Assembly: GCA_036806345.1 (NCBI GenBank)
Contig: DAIROT010000012.1
Coordinates: forward strand, 1 to 46,169
DNA: 46,169 bases
Direction: 5' to 3'
Source: QHCF01 sp003244275
Lineage (GTDB): Bacteria > Actinomycetota > Acidimicrobiia > Acidimicrobiales > QHCF01
The notes under the pieces were generated by a model. That model had not been told where the DNA came from. It worked only from the letters and a program-made list of their open reading frames with translations, and ran no database searches. Position 1 is the stretch's first letter; every line of letters starts with the position of its first letter. The translations under genes and the position numbers were made by a program. Below are positions 1 through 7,895 of the stretch, piece by piece.

Positions 1-120
1 CAGCCGGTGCGCCAGCCGGCCAGCCCCCAGCCGGTGCGCCAGCCGGCCAGCCCCCAGCCGGTGCGCCAGCCGGCCAGCCCCCGGCCGGTGCGCCAGCCGG
101 CCAGCCCCCGGCCGGTGAAC
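1..120. repeat. 27-bp tandem repeat, about 4.4 copies
   Basis: Four consecutive 27-bp units (1-27, 28-54, 55-81, 82-108) and a partial fifth (109-117). The first three units are identical; from the fourth the first bases read CGG instead of CAG. The unit is nine codons long and open in several frames on both strands. It ends just before the stop-start overlap at 146-149, so on the minus strand it would lie in the N-terminal part of the next gene. There are no unique spacers, so it is not a CRISPR array. Confidence 0.9.
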
Positions 121-149
121 CCCGTGGCTGATCGGCTCCGACCGGTCAC
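1..149 (-). CDS. possible N-terminus of a gene with nonapeptide repeats (partial)
   Basis: A GTG codon at 149-147 overlaps the TGA stop of the upstream membrane protein (148-146) as GTGA, a junction used repeatedly in this window. Reading from it gives about ten ordinary residues and then nine-residue repeats of the form TGWGLAGWR or TGRGLAGWR until the window edge. No family can be recognised from this piece. Other frames through the repeat are also open, for example one reading PAGGWPAGA, so the frame rests only on the overlap with the preceding stop codon. It may also be non-coding. Confidence 0.3.
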   Translation of the reverse strand, partial: MTGRSRSATGFTGRGLAGWRTGRGLAGWRTGWGLAGWRTGWGLAGWRTG

Positions 150-1213
150 GCCGGCACCGGCTGGTGTCCCTCCGCCCTTCCCGGTCGCCTCCCGCCGTCG
201 CCCTCATCGTCTCCCGAGCTGGCCCGGCCCTGTGCCACCAGCACCGCCCAGCTGACCCATCCCACTGGTAGCGAGGCCCAGAAGCTGATGATGCGGTAAA
301 GCAGCACGGCCGCAACGGTCGATGCCTGCGCTCCCCCGTAGGCCACCAGGGCAATGGTGAGGCTGCCTTCCACCACACCGAGCCCCCCGGGCGTGATGGG
401 CAGGTTGGCCGCCAGCTGGCCGGCCCCGTAGGCCAGGAGCAGGCCTCGCCAGGGCACCGGCGAGCCCACCGCCAGAAAGGCCATCACCAGGCAGGAGCAG
501 TCACCGATCCAGTTGGCGAGGGACCAACCCAGGGCGGTGGCCACCCGGCGCCGGTTGGGTCTCACCTCAGTGATCCGCTGCGTCATCCCGGCCACGGAGT
601 TCGTCACCGGGCCCGAATCCGGCCCGGCGCCCGACTTGGTCGTGTCCGGGCGGCTGCGCCGGGCTCGCCATCGGTCGATCAAGCTCGCGGCCCAGCCCAC
701 AACCGTCGCCAGGCGGCGGGTTCGCCAGACAGCGAATCCCAGGAGGAGACTTCCGCCGAGGATGGCCAGGGTGACGTCGGTGAGGTTGAGGCCGGACGCC
801 TTGTTCCCAGCGGCCAGCAGGCCAACGACCGCCAGGGCAGCGAGACTCAGGGCTGCGCAGACGGCGGTGGCCACGACGGTCCACCCCGCCAGGACCTCGT
901 CGGCACCCTGGCGGCGGTACTGCCGGTAGGCAAAGACGCTGGCGAAGGCAGGTCCCCCCGGCAGCGAGTTGTTGATGGAGTTGCCAGCCAGGGTGATCCC
1001 CGTAAGGGGCCCCAGGCCGACGTCAAGACGTCCGCCGGAGAGGAGGACCTTCTGCAATGCAGCGAAAGCTACGATTGACGCAGCCTCGCCCACCACCGCC
1101 ATGGCCACCCATCCCACTCGCAGATGGCTGAGGATCGAGGCTGCTCCCGACAGCTCCCCCCGCCGACCGGCGACCACGTAGATGGCCACACCGGCCAGGA
1201 CCAGCCCGACCAC
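146..1213 (-). CDS. flippase-like integral membrane protein (LPG synthase TM / UPF0104 type)
   Basis: A 355-residue protein with about seven to eight hydrophobic segments. The segment with NSINNSLPGGPAFASVFAYR near residues 57-76 and the later PITPGGLGVVEGSL block (about 275-288) are typical of the lysylphosphatidylglycerol synthase transmembrane domain family, which includes lipid flippases and uncharacterised UPF0104 proteins. No C-terminal aminoacyl-transferase domain is present, so lysyl transfer to lipid is unlikely; lipid or lipid-linked substrate transport is inferred. A hydrophilic loop of about 35 residues (about 175-215) lies in the middle. The start is GTG at 1213, the only conventional start in the frame after the upstream TGA; no strong ribosome binding site is visible, so a longer CTG-started form is possible. 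It lies 81 bp downstream of the L,D-transpeptidase on the same strand, which suggests an envelope role. Confidence 0.75.
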   Translation of the reverse strand: MVGLVLAGVAIYVVAGRRGELSGAASILSHLRVGWVAMAVVGEAASIVAFAALQKVLLSGGRLDVGLGPLTGITLAGNSINNSLPGGPAFASVFAYRQYRRQGADEVLAGWTVVATAVCAALSLAALAVVGLLAAGNKASGLNLTDVTLAILGGSLLLGFAVWRTRRLATVVGWAASLIDRWRARRSRPDTTKSGAGPDSGPVTNSVAGMTQRITEVRPNRRRVATALGWSLANWIGDCSCLVMAFLAVGSPVPWRGLLLAYGAGQLAANLPITPGGLGVVEGSLTIALVAYGGAQASTVAAVLLYRIISFWASLPVGWVSWAVLVAQGRASSGDDEGDGGRRPGRAEGHQPVPA

Positions 1214-1294
1214 AAAGCGGGTGATGCGCCACAGGTGACTCCAACTGCGCCCTTTACGAACGGCAGACCGGATGGTACGAGGTCTCGTGGTGGA

Positions 1295-2530
1295 TCAAGC
1301 CGCGGTGCCGGCCAGCCATTGGCTCCATGACATGTTCCAGTCGGCCGTGCCGGGGTCACCGGTGGGAGCACGGGAGGATCCCGTCACCTGGACGATGTCA
1401 CCGACCTGGGAGAACCCGTAGAACCACGTCGCCTCGGAGGGGCTCAGATTGACGCATCCGTGGGACACGTTGGAGCGACCTTGATCGCCCACCGACCAGG
1501 GAGCAGCGTGGACGTACTCACCTCCCGTGGTGATGGCCACGTCCCAGTAGACGTGCTCGTAGTAGCCATCCGGCGAGTTGCGGGGTATGCCCACGGTGGC
1601 CGAGTCCATTACGACGTTCTGGGTCTTGGCCAGGGCGATGTGGATGCCGTTCATGGTGGGCAGGTTGGTCCTCCCGGTGCTGACCGGCACGGTTCGCACC
1701 GTGTGACCGTTGTCGGTAACGGTCATGGTGTGGGCGGTTGTGTTCACCGTGCTCACATGGGTGTCACCGACGCCGAAGTGCACCGAGTGGTTGGAAAGAC
1801 CCCAGATGTTGCCGCCAGCGTCAACTCCCAGCAGCTGGGCCGCCATCGTCACCTGCTCTCCGCTCGGCCAGTAGGTCTGCGGTCGATAGTGGACCTCACG
1901 GGGGCCGAACCAGTGCCAGGCTCCCGTGACCGGGATCGAGGGGGTCACGGTGAGGTGGCTCTGCACGGCTGCTCGGTCGGTTACCGAATGGGCGAAGCGG
2001 ACGACGATCGGCATTCCCACGCCCACCGTCTGGCCGTCTCCCACATTGATGGACGGCTTAAGGGTACCGAGGGGCGTGAGGGTAGTGAACGACGAGTGGC
2101 CGTGGAGCAGGTGACCGTTGCGGGACATGCCGTCGGCTGTAATCTGGTAGGTGGTTCCCGGAGCCAGGACGTCGCCCGGGGCGCTGGCCCAACTCCCCGA
2201 GGGAGCCAGGCCGCCGGGGACGGCCTGGCCGCTGGGCGCAGTGACCGTCACGGCCCGGAGCTGGCCGCCGGCTCCTGCCGCGGCCACCGAGAGGGAGCCA
2301 TCCAGCGGGAAGCCGGTGGCTCCGTCGGCCGGGGTGCTCACCAGCTGGAGGGGCGGGTCAGGCGGAGGTCCGGCGGATGCCCCACTTGATCCGGAGGTTG
2401 ATCCGGATCGTCCCGCCGAGGCATGCCCAGCGCTCAACATCGTGCCGGTAACGGCCAACGCGGCCAGTACCAAGGCAACTGCCGTACCTAGGACCACCGT
2501 GTTACGAGAAGGGACGAACCTGGCCATCAT
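1295..2530 (-). CDS. L,D-transpeptidase with N-terminal Ig-like domain
   Basis: A 411-residue exported protein that probably forms 3-3 cross-links in peptidoglycan or attaches proteins to it. Residues about 10-35 are a hydrophobic signal or anchor segment, followed by a Gly/Ser/Pro linker, an Ig-like region (about 60-250) of the kind seen in mycobacterial Ldt enzymes, and a C-terminal YkuD domain. The catalytic motif SHGCVNL is intact, with His357 and Cys359. The family is the usual target of carbapenems. The start is one of two adjacent ATG codons at 2530 and 2527. The neighbouring membrane protein and the GH3 lipoprotein lie on the same strand, giving an envelope-related group. The upstream region carries the palindrome TGCGATCGCA at 2572-2581. 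Confidence 0.88.
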   Translation of the reverse strand: MMARFVPSRNTVVLGTAVALVLAALAVTGTMLSAGHASAGRSGSTSGSSGASAGPPPDPPLQLVSTPADGATGFPLDGSLSVAAAGAGGQLRAVTVTAPSGQAVPGGLAPSGSWASAPGDVLAPGTTYQITADGMSRNGHLLHGHSSFTTLTPLGTLKPSINVGDGQTVGVGMPIVVRFAHSVTDRAAVQSHLTVTPSIPVTGAWHWFGPREVHYRPQTYWPSGEQVTMAAQLLGVDAGGNIWGLSNHSVHFGVGDTHVSTVNTTAHTMTVTDNGHTVRTVPVSTGRTNLPTMNGIHIALAKTQNVVMDSATVGIPRNSPDGYYEHVYWDVAITTGGEYVHAAPWSVGDQGRSNVSHGCVNLSPSEATWFYGFSQVGDIVQVTGSSRAPTGDPGTADWNMSWSQWLAGTAA

Positions 2531-2834
2531 GATCCCTTTCGCACGCGCTGGAAGTACCCAAATAAGTATCCTGCGATCGCAACCGGGTTGGTGCAGGACT
2601 TACTCACCCTCGCACCTTATCCGAGCGTGGTCACATTCCAGCATCGCCCGTGAGGTCCGTGCCCCGCCTCACTGATGGTAGCCGCCTTCGCCGGGGGAGC
2701 CGGGTTGTTCTGCCACCACCGCCTGTGGTGCCCAACTGCGGCTGGCTTACTCCCAGACAAGACGCAACCCGCCCTCCCACAAGAAATAGTCCGCCAGCGG
2801 GACGATCCGGGCCTTGGGCGGTGTTGTACATGCC
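2531..2834. other. intergenic region between divergent genes
   Basis: About 300 bases between the L,D-transpeptidase (minus) and the small plus-strand gene. It holds the perfect palindrome TGCGATCGCA (2572-2581), which on the minus strand continues into AGGATACTTAT. The ten-base string GATCGCAGGA also occurs in the promoter of the nickel/cobalt transporter gene at 10688-10697. No convincing gene, RNA or terminator was found in the rest. Confidence 0.5.
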
Positions 2835-3149
2835 ATGAGCACTGAACGAGTATCTGCCACTGGAGTTGACCTGGCTGCCACCGAGATCGAAAATCTGGCC
2901 CCCGTGGACTTTGTCGGGGTCTGGTTGGCTGCCACCGAGGCCCAGGAAGTGTTCTCTCCGGCGTCGGTGCAGAGGATGCTCTTCGTCCTTTATGGCCAAC
3001 TGAGCGAGCAGCCCATCGCCCAGGTGATTGGTTCGTGGCTCACTCTCACCTTGCAGCGTGAGCTGTTCGCCTCCAAGGAGGTGGCTGAGTTGCTGCACGA
3101 GATCCGCGACGGGCTGCCAGCGGCGGAGTTGTCCGGCAGCCCAGCCTGA
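2835..3149 (+). CDS. hypothetical protein, 104 aa
   Basis: A small soluble protein not recognised as any family. The N-terminal half is acidic, with two similar stretches (LAATEIENLAPVDFVG and WLAATEAQEVFSP). The middle is predicted helical (VQRMLFVLYGQL and VIGSWLTLTLQRELFA), and the end is Pro/Ser rich. There is no signal peptide or membrane segment. The start is ATG at 2835; a TTG at 2814 would add seven residues. It runs convergent to the GH3 gene, with 35 bp between the stops. The helical, amphipathic look supports a real gene over a chance open frame in GC-rich DNA, but there is no family evidence. Confidence 0.5.
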   Translation: MSTERVSATGVDLAATEIENLAPVDFVGVWLAATEAQEVFSPASVQRMLFVLYGQLSEQPIAQVIGSWLTLTLQRELFASKEVAELLHEIRDGLPAAELSGSPA

Positions 3150-3184
3150 TCGAGATCGCCCAGAGCTTCCAACAGGACGGCTGA

Positions 3185-4471
3185 TCAGGGTACGGTGATC
3201 TGCGAGCGCAGGGTCAGTATCCTCCCGGCGCTGGCGCACAAACCGGCATTTGGAATACGGCCCATACCAGCCAGAGGTATCAGATAGTCCTCTGCCTGAG
3301 CACCGGAGGAGTAACTGCTGGCGAACAGCAGGAGATCGGTACCGGCCAAGGTGGCGAGGAGGGCCCGTTGCCCAGGGCCACCGTAGGCCGACAGGGCAGG
3401 TGCGTCCAGGTCGTCGCTGATGGACACGCCCTGGAACCCGAGTCGACCCCGAAGCTCGGTGGTGGCCACGGCCGGTGACAAGGCTGCCGGGAGGGCCGGG
3501 TCCAGCGCCGGATAGACGGCAGTGGCCAGCATCAGGCCCGGCGCTCCGGCGGAGATGGCGGCGGCGAAGGGTGCCTCGTCCACGTGCGCCAAGGTGGTGC
3601 GGGACAGGCCGAGGTGCACCGGGGCGTAATCGGTGCTGACGACGGCTGACCCGAGACCGGGAAAGTGCTTGGGAGTAGCGATGACCCCAGTCCGAGCCAG
3701 CCCGGCCGCGAAGCTTTCCCCCAACCGCCCAACGGCTTCGGCGCTCGAGCCATAGGTCCTCTGCTGGGCGGCCAGGAAGCTGCCGGGTCGGGCCACGTCC
3801 AGCACTGGAGCCAGGTCCATGTTCACTCCGCCACCGGCCAGGGTGGCACCCGCCTGCTCTCCGAGCTGGAGTGCGTCCTGGCCCGTGGCGGTGTCCGATG
3901 CCGATCGGAGCAGGGGCTCGGGGATGCGGGTGACCTCACCGCCCTCCTGGTCGGTCATGATCAGCAGCGGGGCGTGGAGGGCTGCTGGCCGGGGAAGGGC
4001 TTGGAGCATCCCCGTGAGCTGTCTCAGCTCAGCTGTCGAGGTGAAGTTGGAGCTGAAAAGGATCACTCCCGCCGCTTGTCCCAGCTCAATGCGGCGGACC
4101 AGGTCAGATGGGGCCGCGGTTCCGGTGAAGGAGAAGATGAGCCGCTGGCCGACCAGCTGGGCAGTGGTCAGCTGGGGGCAGGTTGGCGGGCCGGGGTTGG
4201 TGGTGGGCGAGCCTGGGCCCCTGGCGCCGGGCCGCTCGTTGACGGTGGTGGACGTCACCGCACCGCGATCGCCCACACTGGTCTTGGCGGGAGCAGGGAG
4301 AGCCAGAGGGAGGTCGGTGCTGGTCGGAGAAGACTGGTGGGCACCGTTGCCGGGCCCATGGACGTGACCGGTCGAGCCAGGGGTTGTCGACCCGCAACTG
4401 GCCGAGACGACGGCCAACAGCAGACCCAGACCCAGCCGTCGCCCGGGCCACCAGCGTTGCGCCTCTGACAC
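3185..4471 (-). CDS. glycoside hydrolase family 3 lipoprotein (NagZ-like)
   Basis: A protein of about 428 residues probably acting as an exported beta-N-acetylhexosaminidase on cell-wall fragments. Family 3 marks are DQEGG at the substrate-binding strand, KHFPGLGSA with the Lys-His pair, and SDDLDAPAL carrying the presumed Asp nucleophile. The helper His/Asp loop of NagZ is not obvious, so the exact substrate is open. The N-terminus reads as a lipoprotein signal (Arg-Arg, then LGLGLLLAV, then lipobox VSASC), followed by a Ser/Pro/Gly linker of about 80 residues. GTG at 4471 is chosen because it places the signal peptide normally; the frame is open up to 4588. It diverges from the DEAD-box helicase gene across a duplicated spacer. 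Confidence 0.8.
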   Translation of the reverse strand: MSEAQRWWPGRRLGLGLLLAVVSASCGSTTPGSTGHVHGPGNGAHQSSPTSTDLPLALPAPAKTSVGDRGAVTSTTVNERPGARGPGSPTTNPGPPTCPQLTTAQLVGQRLIFSFTGTAAPSDLVRRIELGQAAGVILFSSNFTSTAELRQLTGMLQALPRPAALHAPLLIMTDQEGGEVTRIPEPLLRSASDTATGQDALQLGEQAGATLAGGGVNMDLAPVLDVARPGSFLAAQQRTYGSSAEAVGRLGESFAAGLARTGVIATPKHFPGLGSAVVSTDYAPVHLGLSRTTLAHVDEAPFAAAISAGAPGLMLATAVYPALDPALPAALSPAVATTELRGRLGFQGVSISDDLDAPALSAYGGPGQRALLATLAGTDLLLFASSYSSGAQAEDYLIPLAGMGRIPNAGLCASAGRILTLRSQITVP

Positions 4472-4537
4472 TGATTCAGTGTGCCGCACAAGTGCCGACG
4501 TGTGAACCGCAGCGGCATGCCAACGGAACAACGTTCC

Positions 4538-4586
4538 GGTCCGACGGCTGGCCTCCGGCCGGCGGTCCGACGGCTGGCCTCCGGCC
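4538..4586. repeat. 26-bp tandem duplication in a divergent spacer
   Basis: A 23-base string at 4538-4560 recurs identically at 4564-4586, that is, two copies of a 26-bp unit. It sits between the GH3 lipoprotein start and the helicase start. The 4472-4743 spacer shows no other convincing element apart from the helicase ribosome binding site. Confidence 0.85.
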
Positions 4587-4743
4587 AAAGCGGGGGGCCC
4601 ATTCCGAGGCTATGCTCGACGATGGTTGTCGGGCAATCGGCTTGGCTACCGGGGTCTTCCTCATCACTCCTTGTTGGTCACAACCTGCGGAGCGCCCGAG
4701 GCGGGCCCGTGGTGAATCGACCATTCGAACAGGAGACACCCCG

Positions 4744-6051
4744 TTGTCCACGACATTTGACGCTCCGAGCGTCGCGCCCACCCACATTGCCCTTACCGGC
4801 GTCGCTCCCAATGGCGACACGCCCAGCGGTGCCATTCCCACTCACGGCGCTGCTGACGCCCCGTTCAGCCCAGAGCTGTCCGGCCCGGCGCCCACCTTCG
4901 CTTCCCTCGGGATCGCTCAGGAGCTGGCCTTCGCCCTGGCCGAACAGGGAATTGCCGAGCCGTTCCCCATTCAGGCCCTCACCATCGCCGACGCCCTGGC
5001 CGGCAGGGACGTGTGTGGGCGGGCCCAGACCGGCTCGGGCAAGACCCTTGCCTTTGGGCTGCCGCTGCTCCAGCGCACCTCCAAGAGCCGCCCCGGGCGC
5101 CCGCGGGCGCTGGTCCTGGTGCCCACTCGGGAGCTGGCGGTCCAGGTGCGCGACGTGCTGGCCCCCCTGGGCCAGGCGGTGGGCCTGCGAACCGCAGCTG
5201 TCTATGGGGGCGCCGACATGGAACGCCAGATCAAGTCTCTGCGCCGAGGGGCCGACGTGGTCATAGCCACGCCGGGCCGGCTCATCGACCTCGGCAACCG
5301 CTGCGAGCTCTCGGTGGCCGATGTGGAGGTGCTGGTCCTCGACGAGGCTGACCGCATGGCCGACATGGGCTTCATGCCCCAGGTCGAGTGGGTCCTGCGA
5401 CGCCTGGAGCGCCCTCACCAGACCCTGTTGTTCTCGGCCACCCTGGACGGGGCGGTGGACCACCTGGTGAAGCGCTACCTGACCGATCCGGTCCGCCACG
5501 AGGTTGAGTACAAGAAGGTGACGGTGGAGGAGATGGAGCACCGCTTCTTGTCGGTGCACCAGATGGACAAGCCCAAGGTGGCGGCGGCCATCTGTCGGGG
5601 TAGTGCCAAGACGCTGGTGTTCGTGCGGACCAAGCGCGGCGCCGACCGGCTGGTGGACCAGCTCCGCCGGGAAGGTCTCAAGGCTGCCGCCATCCACGGA
5701 GACCTCCGCCAGGGGGCTCGCGAGACTGCCCTACGCCAGTTCTCGGAGGGTACCCTGCCGGCTCTGGTGGCCACCGATGTGGCTGCCCGGGGCTTGGACA
5801 TCGACGCCGTCGACGTGGTTGTCCACTTCGATCCCCCCGAGGACCACAAGGCCTACCTGCATCGCTCCGGGCGGACGGCCCGCGCCGGGGAGTCAGGCGT
5901 GGTGGTGACGCTCACCCTCTGGGACCAGGTACAGGAGGTGGAGCGCATCCAGCGCCGCATCGGCTTGCGTCTGCCCATCGTCGAGATCTTCTCCAACGAC
6001 CAGCGCCTAGGCGCCCTGGCCCAGTGGCGGCCGGGCGAGGACGCGGCCTGA
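4744..6051 (+). CDS. DEAD-box ATP-dependent RNA helicase (RhlE-like)
   Basis: A 435-residue cytoplasmic RNA helicase. The motifs appear in order: a Q-motif region (FASLGIAQ, then EPFPIQALTI), AQTGSGKT (Walker A), PTRELA, TPGRLIDL, VLDEADRMADMGF (DEAD box), SATL, then the second RecA lobe with LVFVRTKRGADRL, HGDLRQGAR, VATDVAARGLDI and HRSGRTARAGESG. It is a minimal helicase core with a Pro/Ala/Thr-rich N-terminal tail of about 55 residues and almost no C-terminal extension. TTG at 4744 is chosen because AGGAG lies about 8 bases upstream; an in-frame ATG about 130 bases earlier has no good binding site. Such enzymes unwind short RNA duplexes in ribosome assembly or RNA decay, often in the cold. 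It converges on egtCD with 45 bp between the stops. Confidence 0.93.
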   Translation: MSTTFDAPSVAPTHIALTGVAPNGDTPSGAIPTHGAADAPFSPELSGPAPTFASLGIAQELAFALAEQGIAEPFPIQALTIADALAGRDVCGRAQTGSGKTLAFGLPLLQRTSKSRPGRPRALVLVPTRELAVQVRDVLAPLGQAVGLRTAAVYGGADMERQIKSLRRGADVVIATPGRLIDLGNRCELSVADVEVLVLDEADRMADMGFMPQVEWVLRRLERPHQTLLFSATLDGAVDHLVKRYLTDPVRHEVEYKKVTVEEMEHRFLSVHQMDKPKVAAAICRGSAKTLVFVRTKRGADRLVDQLRREGLKAAAIHGDLRQGARETALRQFSEGTLPALVATDVAARGLDIDAVDVVVHFDPPEDHKAYLHRSGRTARAGESGVVVTLTLWDQVQEVERIQRRIGLRLPIVEIFSNDQRLGALAQWRPGEDAA

Positions 6052-6096
6052 CGCAGCTGGCCCGGGCGGCCCACGCCAGGTCGCCCCAGGGCACTC

Positions 6097-7890
6097 CTAC
6101 GCCAAAGACAGGGACAAGGCGTAATCGCCGGCGGTGTCGGTCCACCACTCGGCCAGGCGCAAGCCGGCCACCGCCAGCTCGGCTTCGATGCCTTCCCGGT
6201 GAAATTTGGCGCTGATCTCGGTAAGCACTTCTTCCCCGTCGAGAAACTCGATCTCCATCTCCACTCCGGGAAGCCTGACCGACTGGGTGCCGATCGACCG
6301 CAGCCGCATCTCGATCCACTGCTGCTCGGCGTTCCAGCGGGCCAGGTGCTGGAAACGCTCGGGCACGAAGTTGGCCCCCAGCTCTCGGTTGAGCATGTGC
6401 AACAGATTGCGGTTGAACTCGGCTGTGACCCCGGCCCCGTCGTCGTAGGCGGCCACCAGCCGCGCCGGATCCTTCACCAGATCGGTTCCCAGCAGCAGGG
6501 CGTCTCCGGGTGCCAGGCCCCCGGCCAGGTCGGCCAACAGGGAGGCCCGCTCGGATGGCCCGAGGTTGCCGATCGTGCCTCCCAGGAAGGCCACCAGGCG
6601 TCGTCCACCCACCGGGAGGCGGCCGACATGGTCCACGAAGTCACCCACTACGGCCCGCACGGTCAATGCCGGATAGGTATCGGCGATCCCCGCCGCGGCG
6701 GCCCGCAGGGTGGCCTCGCTCACGTCGAGGGGTATGAACCTCTGCAGGTTGCCTGCCTGGTCCAGGGCGTCCAGCAGCAGCCCGGTCTTCTCCGATGTGC
6801 CCGAGCCCAGCTCCACCAGCGTGTCGGCCTTGGTCAGGGCGGCGATCTCGGCGGCGTGATCCACCAGGATCTCCCGCTCCCGCCGGGTCGGGTAGTACTC
6901 GGGTAGTCGGGTGATGGCGTCGAACAGCTCCGAGCCCCGGTCGTCGTACAGCCACCGGGGGGACAGCCGCCGGGGTCTGGCCCCCAGGCCGGCACGGACG
7001 TCGGCCAGCAGGGCGGACTCGACCTCTCCGGGTTGGAGGTGGACCACCACCTCCAAGGGTGGGGCGGCCTCAACCGGGCCAGTCGGCGTCGTCTGCGTCC
7101 CAGGATGGGTGACCCGGGCGTCGGCGTCTCCCATGGCCTTCGAGGAGCAGTTGGAAGCATTGCCCTCCATCAGGAATCCGTCAGGCAGTGCCTCCCAGCC
7201 GGGCTCGTCGTCGCAGGGCTCAGAGGCCACCACCATGCCGCCTGCTGCCAGGCCCACATCGCGCAAAATGAACAGGGAGCTGCCCCAGGCGGTGGCGGCC
7301 ACATCCAGCCCGTCGGTCAGCAGCAGATTGAGCCTCCCGGTCGTGAGGCCGAGGACGGTGGCGGTCACCTCGACCAGGGCATCGCCCAGTGACGCCCCCT
7401 CGTCCAGGCGGTCCAGGACGAGAGCAAAAAGGACCTCCGAGTCGCTGCAGCCTTCGATACCACCGGCCCGGCGCTCCGAGACCAGGCGACCGAGCTTGAC
7501 CCGCAGGCCGGTGGACGGGTCGTGAAAGCCGTTGACCGTGCCGTTGTGGGAGAACAGCCAGGGGCCGGAGGTGAAGGGCGCATTGCTGCTGGTCTCCACC
7601 GGCGAGGGGGGAGTGGCGGCCCTCACCGAGGCCATCACCGCGCCGGAGGCGGCCAGGCCGGCCAGACTGGCGAACGAGCTGTCGGTCCACATGGGACGGG
7701 TGGTGCGGTAGCGGGCAGGTTCGAGGCGTCGGGACCGGTCGTACCATCCCACCCCGAAGCCGTCGGCATTGATGCGTCCCACGTCCTGGTGGCGGGGGGC
7801 CCAGGCCTGGCGAACCAGGCCGTGAGGGGGATCCACCAGCAGCGACTCCAGGGTTACCGGGGGACCGAGATAGGCCAGGTGGCGGCACAC
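6097..7890 (-). CDS. egtCD: EgtC-EgtD fusion: glutamine amidotransferase-like hydrolase plus histidine methyltransferase
   Basis: One 597-residue open frame carries two ergothioneine enzymes that are normally separate. The N-terminal part (about 1-240) is EgtC, a class II amidotransferase-fold hydrolase that removes glutamate from the gamma-glutamyl sulfoxide intermediate. GTG at 7890 makes Cys2 the N-terminal nucleophile (VCRHLAYLG), and SHNGTVNG is present. The C-terminal part (about 285-597) is EgtD, the SAM-dependent enzyme that trimethylates histidine to hercynine: YDDRGSELFD, RLPEYYPTRRE, VELGSGTSEKT (about 359-369), FLGGTIGN and FNRNLLHMLNRELGANF. The domains are joined by about 40 Ser/Thr/Pro-rich residues with no stop. 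ATG codons at 7170 and 7134 could start a separate EgtD if a stop were lost by sequencing error. It begins 5 bp after the egtB stop. No egtE lies in the window. Confidence 0.88.
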   Translation of the reverse strand: MCRHLAYLGPPVTLESLLVDPPHGLVRQAWAPRHQDVGRINADGFGVGWYDRSRRLEPARYRTTRPMWTDSSFASLAGLAASGAVMASVRAATPPSPVETSSNAPFTSGPWLFSHNGTVNGFHDPSTGLRVKLGRLVSERRAGGIEGCSDSEVLFALVLDRLDEGASLGDALVEVTATVLGLTTGRLNLLLTDGLDVAATAWGSSLFILRDVGLAAGGMVVASEPCDDEPGWEALPDGFLMEGNASNCSSKAMGDADARVTHPGTQTTPTGPVEAAPPLEVVVHLQPGEVESALLADVRAGLGARPRRLSPRWLYDDRGSELFDAITRLPEYYPTRREREILVDHAAEIAALTKADTLVELGSGTSEKTGLLLDALDQAGNLQRFIPLDVSEATLRAAAAGIADTYPALTVRAVVGDFVDHVGRLPVGGRRLVAFLGGTIGNLGPSERASLLADLAGGLAPGDALLLGTDLVKDPARLVAAYDDGAGVTAEFNRNLLHMLNRELGANFVPERFQHLARWNAEQQWIEMRLRSIGTQSVRLPGVEMEIEFLDGEEVLTEISAKFHREGIEAELAVAGLRLAEWWTDTAGDYALSLSLA

Positions 7891-7895
7891 CTCGG

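Noticed and set aside
1..117. CRISPR array at the window start
   Set aside because: Repeats are directly adjacent with no unique spacers, the unit is nine codons long, and no cas genes are nearby.
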